From CALJUZ01 sp003387805 (GTDB taxonomy: Bacteria; Bacillota; Limnochordia; Limnochordales; ZCTH02-B6), in contig CALJUZ010000046.1 in NCBI GenBank assembly GCA_937975235.1, forward strand, positions 1 through 15,122: DNA of 15,122 bases, written 5' to 3'. Both the position numbers and the translations under genes were made by a program. Shown here in pieces: positions 1 to 6,444 of this stretch. Position 1 is the first letter of the stretch, and every line of letters starts with the position of its first letter. The notes beneath the pieces were generated by a model, which was not told the DNA's origin, did no database searches, and saw nothing but the letters and a program-made list of their open reading frames with translations.

Positions 1-48
1 TCCGTTCCCGATTCCGTTCCCGAATCCGGTCCCGAAGCCGGTCCGTCG
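1..48. repeat. 12-bp tandem repeat at window edge, four units
   Basis: Four consecutive 12-base units (1-12, 13-24, 25-36, 37-48) follow the pattern TCCGKTCCCGAW, with the last unit degenerate. The array may extend left of the window. Frame +1 is open from base 1 to a TAA at 157-159 and would read as S-V/G-P-D/E tetrapeptides followed by an Arg-rich stretch. It could therefore be the tail of a protein starting outside the window, but the Arg-rich composition is what any GC-rich open frame gives, so no gene is called. The rest of 49-148 shows no recognisable element. Confidence 0.75.
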
Positions 49-148
49 AGGGCCGGGGCAGCCTCGTCACGCCGCACGCCGGGCCGCCCGCTGCGAGGAA
101 TGCTCTGCGGAACGCCGCGCCGACGGGCGCGCCGATCCCTGCGCCGAA

Positions 149-157
149 TGCTACAAT
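149..157 (+). promoter_or_regulatory. Extended -10 promoter candidate for bceR
   Basis: TGCTACAAT at 149-157 matches an extended -10 (TGN followed by TACAAT, 5 of 6 to TATAAT). No -35 match lies 16-18 bases upstream, which is acceptable for an extended -10 promoter. The start point would fall near 164 and give a leader of about 32 bases before the ATG at 196. The same TACAAT hexamer is used in the better-supported ahcY promoter in this window. Confidence 0.45.
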
Positions 158-195
158 AAGGAACGAAAGGAAACCGCAGCCGGGGGTCAACAACG

Positions 196-1035
196 ATGGA
201 CGCACGACACTGCAACCGCCCTGCGCACCGGGCGCCGGCCGCGCCCGACACGCCGCAGCGTCCGGTGCAGCCTCCATGGCCGTCGCAACCATCTGCGCAA
301 GCCGAGCTTCCCGGAGGGCCCGAGCCTGCGGGACCGCCCGACGGCCGGGTGCGATACCGGATTCTCATCGTCGAAGATGATGCGAAAATCGCCGCCATCC
401 TGGCCGGCGAGTTGCGCCGCTACGACTTCGAGGTCGTAGAGGCCCGGGGCGACGTCAACGTCAAAGACGTGTTCCTCGAACACCGTCCGCACCTGGTGCT
501 GCTGGACATCAACCTGCCCCGTTGCGACGGCTTTTACTGGTGCCGTCAGCTGCGCACCGTGTCGAAAGTTCCTATCATTTTTATATCCGCCCGCGCCGAC
601 GACTTGGACCAAGTGCGCGCTCTCGAGCACGGCGGCGATGACTACATCACGAAACCGTTCAACCTGGAGCTGGTGCTGGCGAAAGTGCGCAGCAGCCTGC
701 GCCGGGCCTACGGCGAATACGCCCTGCAGCGGGACGACGCGCTGCTGCACGTCAAAGGGCTGGTGCTGAACCGGGCCGCCAACGAAGTGAGCTGGAACGA
801 CCGCCTCATCGAGCTGACGCCCCGGGAATTCCGCCTGCTCGAATGCCTCGCGCAGCGGGCAGGCCGCATCGTCAGCCGCGCCGAGCTGCTGGAGGCCCTT
901 TGGGACGACGTGGAATTTGTCGACGACAACACGCTCTCCGTCAACGTGGCCCGGGTGCGGCGCCGGCTGGCCGAGCTGGGCCTGCCCGACGTCATCGAAA
1001 CAAAGCGGGGCCAAGGGTATCGGCTCCATCTGTAG
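196..1035 (+). CDS. bceR: BceR-like OmpR-family response regulator
   Basis: Cytoplasmic two-component response regulator of the OmpR/winged-helix class, 279 aa from the ATG at 196. The receiver domain spans about residues 53-170: acidic pocket EDD (60-62), phospho-acceptor D104 in LLDINLP, S131, and K153 in TKPF. The phrase HGGDDYITKPF is typical of BceR-type regulators. The C-terminal half (about 180-279) is a winged helix ending in a GQGYRL motif. Neighbours bceS-bceA-bceB identify its role: activating the peptide-resistance transporter. The first 51 residues are Pro/Ala-rich and absent from normal family members. An in-frame GTG at 349 (codon 52) would give a standard-length protein, but only the 196 start has a purine-rich GGGGGT at a good distance, and the promoter candidate lies just upstream. 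The start is therefore uncertain. Confidence 0.88.
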   Translation: MDARHCNRPAHRAPAAPDTPQRPVQPPWPSQPSAQAELPGGPEPAGPPDGRVRYRILIVEDDAKIAAILAGELRRYDFEVVEARGDVNVKDVFLEHRPHLVLLDINLPRCDGFYWCRQLRTVSKVPIIFISARADDLDQVRALEHGGDDYITKPFNLELVLAKVRSSLRRAYGEYALQRDDALLHVKGLVLNRAANEVSWNDRLIELTPREFRLLECLAQRAGRIVSRAELLEALWDDVEFVDDNTLSVNVARVRRRLAELGLPDVIETKRGQGYRLHL

Positions 1036-1062
1036 CGGGCATCGGTCCGGCCGGCGGCCGAC

Positions 1063-1134
1063 GACTAGTCGGCGGCCACGTCACGGCCCACGCCCGGCGA
1101 CCCGTCGGCGACCGTGTGACGGCCCGCGGCCGGC
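1063..1134 (+). repeat. 36-bp tandem duplication in bceR-bceS spacer
   Basis: Bases 1063-1098 and 1099-1134 align at 28 of 36 positions. The spacer also holds a hairpin at 1057-1073 (GCCGAC, 5-base loop, GTCGGC) and a perfect 14-bp palindrome CGGGCCGCGGCCCG at 1141-1154. There is no T-tract, so this is not an intrinsic terminator. The frame of bceS stays open through it and would read as a 12-residue Arg/Pro repeat. Confidence 0.65.
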
Positions 1135-1192
1135 TGACGACGGGCCGCGGCCCGAACCGGTGCGTCCACCGAACCGAGTGCAGGTGATGCCC

Positions 1193-2662
1193 ATGTCCGA
1201 GTACACCTTTCGAAACTTCCTCCGGGACCGACGGCCCTACGTGGCCGCGTACGCCGCCTTCGGGCTGCTGGCCGTGGCCGTCATCCAGCTGGACCTGTGG
1301 CTGCAAGGCGCGTCGCTGCAGTTCGCCAACGTGGCCTACATCCTGCTGCTGGGCGTCGTCATTCTGGCCGCCTTCCTGGCCTACGAGTGGCGCCGGCAGG
1401 CGTCGTTTTTCCGCCGGCTGTCCGACATCGAGCACCTGGGCCAAACCGGCCCCGGCGCCCGGAGCGACGCCGCCGACGGCGCCCTTGTCGGCAACACTTG
1501 GACGCATGCCCGCGGCCCGGTGGCCCCCGGCACCTCCGCCGCCCGAGAAGCCGCGCCGACCGTTGCCTCGCTGGACGACATGAGCATCCTGGAAACGCCG
1601 CTGACTCTCGAACAGCAGGCGTTCGCCGGCGCCTGGGCGGCGCTGTACGGCCGCCTGCGCACCTTGCTGGCCGAAGAGCAGCTTCGCAGCCGGCAGCGGC
1701 TGCACTTCCTGAGCCAATGGGCCCATCACATGAAAACGCCCGTTGCCGTCATCGACTTGGAGCTGCAAACCTTCCGGCGCGACATGGCCGGGTCCTCGGC
1801 CCAGGATGCCTCGTCCTCGGATGATGCAGTCCCCTCCGCCGGCGCCGATGCTGCCGTCGCCGCGCCGCAGGCCGACGATGCCCCGAAAGACGCTGCCGCG
1901 TACCGCGACACCTTGACCAGACTGCTGCAAAGCATCGCCGAGGAAAACGAGCGCATCAAGCGGGCGCTGCAGGGGCTGCTGAATGCCGTTCGTCTCGACC
2001 AGTTCGCATCCGATTTCAGGCTGGAACCCGTAAATCTGCCGGACCTGGTCCGGCAGGTGATCAACGACTACCGCCGCGCGTTCATCACCCACGAGGTGTA
2101 CCCGAAGATCGAGCCGGCCGGCCCGGCAGCGGGGACGGCAACGGTGACCGCTGCGGGAACGGCAGCGACGGCCGCAGAGCTGACCGTCTACAGCGACGCC
2201 AAGTGGCTGCGGCTCGTGCTGGAGCAAATTATCAGCAACGCCGTGAAGTACGCGGCGCCCGCAGCCCGGGCCGCGGACGTTGAACGGCACGCCGGGGACG
2301 AGCACAACCATGGGAAAGGGCGGCCAGCCCGCGCCGAGCAGGACCGCCGCACCGGCCAGGTCGTCGTTCGCTTCGCCCGGGAAAACGGCCGCGCCGTGCT
2401 GGAGATCGAGGACAACGGCATCGGCATTCCGCCCGAGGACCTGGGCCGGGTCTTCGACCCGTTCTTCACCGGCTCGGCGGGGCGCAGCCATGCGGCCTCC
2501 ACCGGGCTGGGCCTGTACCTGGCCCGCGAGGCGTGCCGGCGCCTGGGCCACCAGCTGACCATCCGCTCGGCGCCCGGGGCCGGCACCACCGTCCGCATCC
2601 GCTTCGACGACGACACGTCCATCTTCGCCGGCGTGCGCGACGCCGTGGCCGCCCCCGAGTGA
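1193..2662 (+). CDS. bceS: BceS-like intramembrane-sensing histidine kinase
   Basis: Membrane histidine kinase, 489 aa from the ATG at 1193, chosen because AGGTGAT (1182-1188) is a strong ribosome site just upstream; an ATG at 1187 is the alternative. Two N-terminal helices (about residues 10-32 and 38-60) with almost no external loop define the intramembrane-sensing class. These kinases receive their signal from the partner BceAB transporter rather than from a ligand domain. The DHp motif is WAHHMKTP with phospho-acceptor H178. The ATPase domain has N349 (ISNAVKYA), DNGIGIP (407-413), the DPFF segment and GLGL (438-441). The protein is much longer than typical family members of about 330-350 aa. 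The excess lies in four Ala/Gly/Asp-rich inserts at about residues 83-128, 200-237, 309-330 and 355-390. Its partner is the upstream regulator. Confidence 0.9.
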   Translation: MSEYTFRNFLRDRRPYVAAYAAFGLLAVAVIQLDLWLQGASLQFANVAYILLLGVVILAAFLAYEWRRQASFFRRLSDIEHLGQTGPGARSDAADGALVGNTWTHARGPVAPGTSAAREAAPTVASLDDMSILETPLTLEQQAFAGAWAALYGRLRTLLAEEQLRSRQRLHFLSQWAHHMKTPVAVIDLELQTFRRDMAGSSAQDASSSDDAVPSAGADAAVAAPQADDAPKDAAAYRDTLTRLLQSIAEENERIKRALQGLLNAVRLDQFASDFRLEPVNLPDLVRQVINDYRRAFITHEVYPKIEPAGPAAGTATVTAAGTAATAAELTVYSDAKWLRLVLEQIISNAVKYAAPAARAADVERHAGDEHNHGKGRPARAEQDRRTGQVVVRFARENGRAVLEIEDNGIGIPPEDLGRVFDPFFTGSAGRSHAASTGLGLYLAREACRRLGHQLTIRSAPGAGTTVRIRFDDDTSIFAGVRDAVAAPE

Positions 2663-2725
2663 CGGCCGCAGAGGGGCGGCTCCGGATGGCCCGCCGGCGC
2701 GCCGAGTGCGGCGCACGGCCTGGCG

Positions 2726-2805
2726 GTGACGCGAGCGGGCGGCGGCAACGCACGGCCCGACCGTGACGCGAGCGGGCGGCGGCGCCCCGACGGTGACGCG
2801 GGCGG
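2726..2805 (+). repeat. GC-rich direct repeats in bceS-bceA spacer
   Basis: A 21-bp sequence beginning GTGACGCGAGCGGG occurs identically at 2726-2746 and 2763-2783. A shortened third copy (GTGACGCG-GGCGG) lies at 2793-2805. Spacing is 37 then 30 bases. It lies in the 306-base gap between bceS and bceA, upstream of the operator and -10 described separately. No gene is evident in that gap; the frame of bceA is open back to an ATG at 2867 but lies over the promoter. Confidence 0.7.
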
Positions 2806-2829
2806 ATGATCTTTCGTGAAGATGACGCG

Positions 2830-2860
2830 TTTGTAAGGTTTCCGGCCTGTTTTGTAAGGT
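2830..2860 (+). promoter_or_regulatory. Probable BceR operator: paired TTTGTAAGGT repeats
   Basis: TTTGTAAGGT occurs identically at 2830-2839 and 2851-2860, a 21-bp period or two helical turns. It stands out as an AT-rich island in very GC-rich DNA. Tandem direct repeats at about 21-22 bp are the usual binding layout of OmpR/PhoB-family dimers, and the pair ends about 32 bases before the bceA -10. By position and context this is the likely site where the regulator activates bceAB. The assignment to BceR is inference; no consensus for this lineage is known to me. Confidence 0.5.
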
Positions 2861-2891
2861 GATTCGATGGCTCGCCGCCTTGGCGCTGCCC

Positions 2892-2897
2892 TACACT
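2892..2897 (+). promoter_or_regulatory. -10 element of bceAB promoter
   Basis: TACACT at 2892-2897 matches TATAAT at 4 of 6. The region 16-19 bases upstream (around 2868-2874, GGCTC-rich) has no -35 resemblance, consistent with activator dependence via the repeats at 2830-2860. The leader would be about 70 bases. The promoter lies between the ATG at 2867 and the ATG at 2969, which supports starting bceA at 2969. Confidence 0.4.
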
Positions 2898-2968
2898 GGA
2901 GGTGGCACCAAGGCGGCGCCGGCTGCGCCGGGCGACACGCCGCCGAAACAGTCAGGGAGGCAATCGCC

Positions 2969-3787
2969 ATGGTCGTACTCGAGGCCATCAACTTGAGCAA
3001 AGTGTACGGCGGCCGGGGCCAGCCGGCCACCCGCGCCCTGCACGACTTCTCCTTCACCGTCGAAAAGGGCGAGTTCGTGGGCGTCATGGGACCTTCGGGC
3101 AGCGGCAAAACGACGCTGCTGAACCTGCTGGCCACCATCGACACGCCCACGTCGGGCACCGTGCGCATCGAGGGCGTGGACACCGCCAAGCTCAAAGGGG
3201 ACAAGCTGGCCCGCTTCCGCCGCCAGCGCCTCGGCTTCGTGTTCCAGGACTACAACTTGCTGGACACGCTGACGCTGGGCGAAAACATCATTTTGCCGCT
3301 GGTGCTGGACCGCAAGCCGGGCCGCGTCATCCGCGAGCGGCTGAACGACGTCAGCCGGCGGCTGGGCATCGACAACATTTTGCACAAATACCCGTACGAG
3401 GTGTCCGGCGGGCAGCAGCAGCGGGCCGCCGCGGCCCGGGCCATCATTCACGAGCCGGCCATTTTGCTGGCCGACGAGCCCACGGGCAACCTGGACTCCA
3501 AATCCGCCCGGGAGCTGATGGAAACCTTTTCGGTGCTGAACGAAGTGGGCCGCGTCACCATCGCGATGGTCACCCACGACCCGTTCGCCGCCAGCTACTG
3601 CCGGCGCATTCTCTTCATCCGCGACGGCCGTCTCTACAACGAAATCCACCGCGGCCACAGCCGCCAGGTGTTTTTCCAGCAAATCCTGGACGTTTTGGCC
3701 GTCATCGGCGGCGGCAACGGGGAAAACGAAAACCCTCCCCCGGAGGGCCGGGAAACCCACCCCGCGACGGCGAGGTGGGGGCGATGA
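2969..3787 (+). CDS. bceA: BceA-like ABC transporter ATPase
   Basis: ATP-binding subunit of a BceAB-type (MacB/LolD-related) exporter family that frees cell-envelope lipid targets from antimicrobial peptides and also signals to the kinase. The ATG at 2969 is preceded by GGGAGG with an 8-base spacer; 272 aa result. Motifs are Walker A GPSGSGKTT (41-49), Q-loop Q93 in FVFQDYN, signature VSGGQQQR (145-152), Walker B ILLADE (165-170) with PTGNLD following, and H-loop H203 in VTHD. The last 30 or so residues (GGGNGENENPPPEGRE and on) are a polar tail not required by the family. The stop overlaps the start of bceB in an ATGA, so the two subunits are translationally coupled. Confidence 0.95.
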   Translation: MVVLEAINLSKVYGGRGQPATRALHDFSFTVEKGEFVGVMGPSGSGKTTLLNLLATIDTPTSGTVRIEGVDTAKLKGDKLARFRRQRLGFVFQDYNLLDTLTLGENIILPLVLDRKPGRVIRERLNDVSRRLGIDNILHKYPYEVSGGQQQRAAAARAIIHEPAILLADEPTGNLDSKSARELMETFSVLNEVGRVTIAMVTHDPFAASYCRRILFIRDGRLYNEIHRGHSRQVFFQQILDVLAVIGGGNGENENPPPEGRETHPATARWGR

Positions 3788-5745
3788 ACCTGCGCCGGCT
3801 GGCGGCGAAAAACGTGTGGCAAAACCGGGGCCGCTACCTGGCCTACCTGGGCAGCGCCGCGTTCAGCGTGATGATCTATTTCCTGTACACCGCCGCGGCC
3901 CTGCATCCCGACCTGCGCAGCGGGTTCGCCGGCGCGAGCTACCTGGCGCCGGCCCTGCAGGCGTCGGCGGTGGTCATCGCCATCTTTACGCTGCTGTTTC
4001 TGCTGTACTCGGGCTCGGCCTTCATCCGCTCCCGCATGAAGGAGTTCGGGCTGCTGTCGCTGCTGGGGCTCACCCGCCGGCAGCTGGTCCGCATGCTGCT
4101 GTGGGAAAACGTCATCATCGCGGTGACGGCGGTGGCCGCCGGCCTTGGGCTGGGCGTGCTGTTTCTGAAACTGTTCTTTATGGCCATCAGCGCGCTGCTG
4201 CAGCTGCCCCGCCAGCTGCCCGTCTACCTGGCCTGGCCCGTGTGGCGGCAGACGCTGGGCGTCTTCGGCGGCATGTTCGTGTTCGTCTCGCTGCTGTCTC
4301 TGCGGGGCGTGTTGGGCCGCACCGTCATCGAGCTCATCCGGGCGGGCCGCAAGCCGCAGGAGCGGCCCAAGTTTTCCAAGACGAAAGCGCTGCTGGGCAC
4401 CGCGCTGGTGCTGGGCGGCTACGCCTGGGCCAGCAGCCCGAATCCCAACACCATCATGCTGGGCGTGGTCAACGTGACGACCATGGTGTCCATCGGCACC
4501 TACTTCGTGCTGCGGGAGGCGTCGGTGGCGCTGCTGCAGGGGCTGCGGCGGGCGCGGCGCCTGTATGAGCGGCCCGGGCCGTTTCTCACCGTGGGCCGGC
4601 TCATGTTCAAGCTGCAGGAAAACTACCGGGTGCTCTCCGGCGCCGCCATCATGATCGCGGTCATTTTGTCGGCCATGGGCACCATGCTCTCCTTCTACAT
4701 GCTGACGGAGGAGGCCGTGGTCAACAATGCGCCCCAGGCCATTCAGCTGAACGTGCCCGAAGGCGAGCCCGCGGCGCCCCACGTGGCCTTCGTGGAGCGG
4801 ACCCTGGCCGAGCACGGCGTCAGCGGCCTGCGCCCGGTGGAGATGCGTCTGCCCAAGGCGGCGGTGGAAAACTACACGGCCACGGCGCCGGCCGCGGCCG
4901 CGGCGACGGTCCCGGTCACCGTCGCGCCCTACTCGCTCTACACGACGCTGTATCGTCCCGCCGGCCGGCCCCTGCCCCTGGCGGGCGACGACGAGGCCAT
5001 TCGGGTGCGGCCCGTCGCGACGACCGGCGAGCCGCGCTTTCCGGGCGCCGAGCCGCGCCGGGTCACCATCGGCGGCGCCGAGTACACGCTGACCATGTGG
5101 ACCGACGAAGCCGGCCCCCTGCTGAACGGTCTGGAGGACGTGCTGGTGGTCAGCGACGCCCGCTTCGAACAGTGGGTGGAGAGCCACGCCGATGCACCTT
5201 TCCGCACCGTCGTGGCTTGGACGGGCGAAGGCTGGGGGGCCGCCGGCATGGCCGAGGCGCTGGGCCGGCTGCGGGAGCGCTACGGCGACACCGGGCCCGT
5301 CCGGATGTCCTCCACGTACGAAATGCACCGGGCCAGCATCGCCCAGTTCGGCCTGGCGCTGTTCATCGGCTTGTTCATCTCGCTGGTGTTCTTCGCGGCC
5401 ACGTGCAGCCTGCTCTACTTCCGGCTGTTCACGGAAATCGACGAAGACCGCCGCTACTACACCCGCCTGCGGCAGCTGGGGCTGACCCCGGGCGAACTGC
5501 AGCGGCTGGCACGCGCCCAGGCGCTGGTGGTCTTCGCCGTGCCCTTCGTGGTAGGACTGGTGCACTCCACCTTCGCCATGCGGGCCTTGAGCACGCTGGC
5601 GCTGCAGTCGGTGCTGCACTACGGCTGGATGGTGGCCGCCGGCTACCTGGTCCTTTACGGCGCGTTTTTCGCCGGCACCTTCGGCCTGTACTGGCAGGCC
5701 CTGGGATTGCGGGAGCGGGCGGCCGCCGCCGTGGACGCGGCCTAG
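3784..5745 (+). CDS. bceB: BceB-like ABC transporter permease
   Basis: Membrane permease of the BceAB pair, 653 aa, close to the usual length of about 650. The start ATG overlaps the bceA stop by 4 bp and follows GAGGTGGGGG. Predicted layout: TM1 about residues 18-38, TM2 58-78, then TM3-TM7 up to about 308. An extracellular domain of about 209 residues (309-517) follows, then TM8 (519-549), TM9 and TM10 near the C-terminus. The big domain between TM7 and TM8 is the hallmark of this family and the presumed peptide/lipid-sensing part. Family knowledge says it binds the kinase and reports transport activity (flux sensing). The specific peptide cannot be deduced from sequence. The gene ends only 6 bases from the convergent degU stop. 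Confidence 0.94.
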   Translation: MNLRRLAAKNVWQNRGRYLAYLGSAAFSVMIYFLYTAAALHPDLRSGFAGASYLAPALQASAVVIAIFTLLFLLYSGSAFIRSRMKEFGLLSLLGLTRRQLVRMLLWENVIIAVTAVAAGLGLGVLFLKLFFMAISALLQLPRQLPVYLAWPVWRQTLGVFGGMFVFVSLLSLRGVLGRTVIELIRAGRKPQERPKFSKTKALLGTALVLGGYAWASSPNPNTIMLGVVNVTTMVSIGTYFVLREASVALLQGLRRARRLYERPGPFLTVGRLMFKLQENYRVLSGAAIMIAVILSAMGTMLSFYMLTEEAVVNNAPQAIQLNVPEGEPAAPHVAFVERTLAEHGVSGLRPVEMRLPKAAVENYTATAPAAAAATVPVTVAPYSLYTTLYRPAGRPLPLAGDDEAIRVRPVATTGEPRFPGAEPRRVTIGGAEYTLTMWTDEAGPLLNGLEDVLVVSDARFEQWVESHADAPFRTVVAWTGEGWGAAGMAEALGRLRERYGDTGPVRMSSTYEMHRASIAQFGLALFIGLFISLVFFAATCSLLYFRLFTEIDEDRRYYTRLRQLGLTPGELQRLARAQALVVFAVPFVVGLVHSTFAMRALSTLALQSVLHYGWMVAAGYLVLYGAFFAGTFGLYWQALGLRERAAAAVDAA

Positions 5746-5751
5746 CGCCGC

Positions 5752-6444
5752 CTACGGCCCGCCGTCCGGCCCGTCATCCAGTTTGGCCAGGCCGTGCCGC
5801 AAGGCGAACACCGCGGCCTGGGTCCGGTCGTGCAGATCCAGCTTGCGCAGAATGTTGGTAATGTGGTTTTTCACCGTCTTCTCGCTGATGTAGAGGGCCG
5901 CGGCAATCTGGGCGTTGCTGCGGCCTTCCACGATGAGCTGCAAAATCTCCAGCTCCCGGGCCGTCAGCGCCTCGGCCCCGGTGCGGGGCCGCTCCCGCGC
6001 CGTCCCGCCGCCTTCCTGCAGACGGCGGAACTCGCCCAGCACCTTGTCCATCAAGTCCGGCGGCAGGTAGGAACCGCCCGCGTGCACGTGCCGGATGGCC
6101 TCCACCACCCGCCGGGGCTCGGAGTCTTTTACCAAATACCCTTTGGCGCCGGCCCGCACCAGCTCGTACAAGTACTGCTCGTCGTCGTGAATGGTCAAGA
6201 TGATGACGCCCGTGTCCGGAAACCTTTGGCTGATCTCCCGCGTGGCCATCAGGCCGCCGCCGGGCATGCTGATGTCCATCAGCACCACGTCGGGGCGGAG
6301 CTCCTCGACTTTCGCCAGCGCCTCGTCGGCGCTGCCCGCTTCGCCGACCACTTCGATCCCCGGCTCGGTGGCCAATATGCGCGCCAGTCCTTCCCGCAGC
6401 AACGGATGGTCATCTGCGATGAGCACCGTGATCGACATCGGCAT
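5752..6444 (-). CDS. degU: DegU-like NarL/LuxR-family response regulator
   Basis: Cytoplasmic response regulator, 230 aa. The receiver domain (about residues 5-120) has D11/D12, phospho-acceptor D57 in LMDISMP and K106 in YLVKDSE. The LuxR-type helix-turn-helix is at about 159-218 (LTARELEILQLIVEGRSN, then SEKTVKNHITNILRKL). DegU in Bacillus controls exoenzymes, biofilm and competence; targets here are unknown. The ATG at 6444 lies four bases after AAGGGGAG, and a second ATG at 6438 is equally possible. The start lies inside the end of degS (35-bp overlap), so the pair is co-translated. The kinase encoded just upstream is its partner. Confidence 0.92.
   Translation of the reverse strand: MPMSITVLIADDHPLLREGLARILATEPGIEVVGEAGSADEALAKVEELRPDVVLMDISMPGGGLMATREISQRFPDTGVIILTIHDDEQYLYELVRAGAKGYLVKDSEPRRVVEAIRHVHAGGSYLPPDLMDKVLGEFRRLQEGGGTARERPRTGAEALTARELEILQLIVEGRSNAQIAAALYISEKTVKNHITNILRKLDLHDRTQAAVFALRHGLAKLDDGPDGGP

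Noticed and set aside
1..159. C-terminal part of a gene entering from the left
   Set aside because: The frame is open to TAA at 157 and begins with tetrapeptide-like repeats, but composition is ordinary GC-rich noise and no homology is recognisable; only the DNA repeat is reported.
917..1192. N-terminal extension of bceS from an ATG at 917
   Set aside because: It overlaps the well-supported end of bceR in another frame, is Arg/Pro-rich GC noise, and AGGTGAT just before 1193 gives a better start.
992..2716. Long antisense open frame opposite bceS
   Set aside because: Such frames are expected in GC-rich DNA; the protein is His/Gln/Arg/Gly-rich with no motif, whereas the plus strand has all kinase motifs. 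The same applies to 3634-5619 opposite bceB and 6191-7885 opposite degS.
2867..2968. Upstream start for bceA at 2867
   Set aside because: The added residues match no ABC ATPase, the probable -10 lies inside, and GGGAGG precedes the ATG at 2969.
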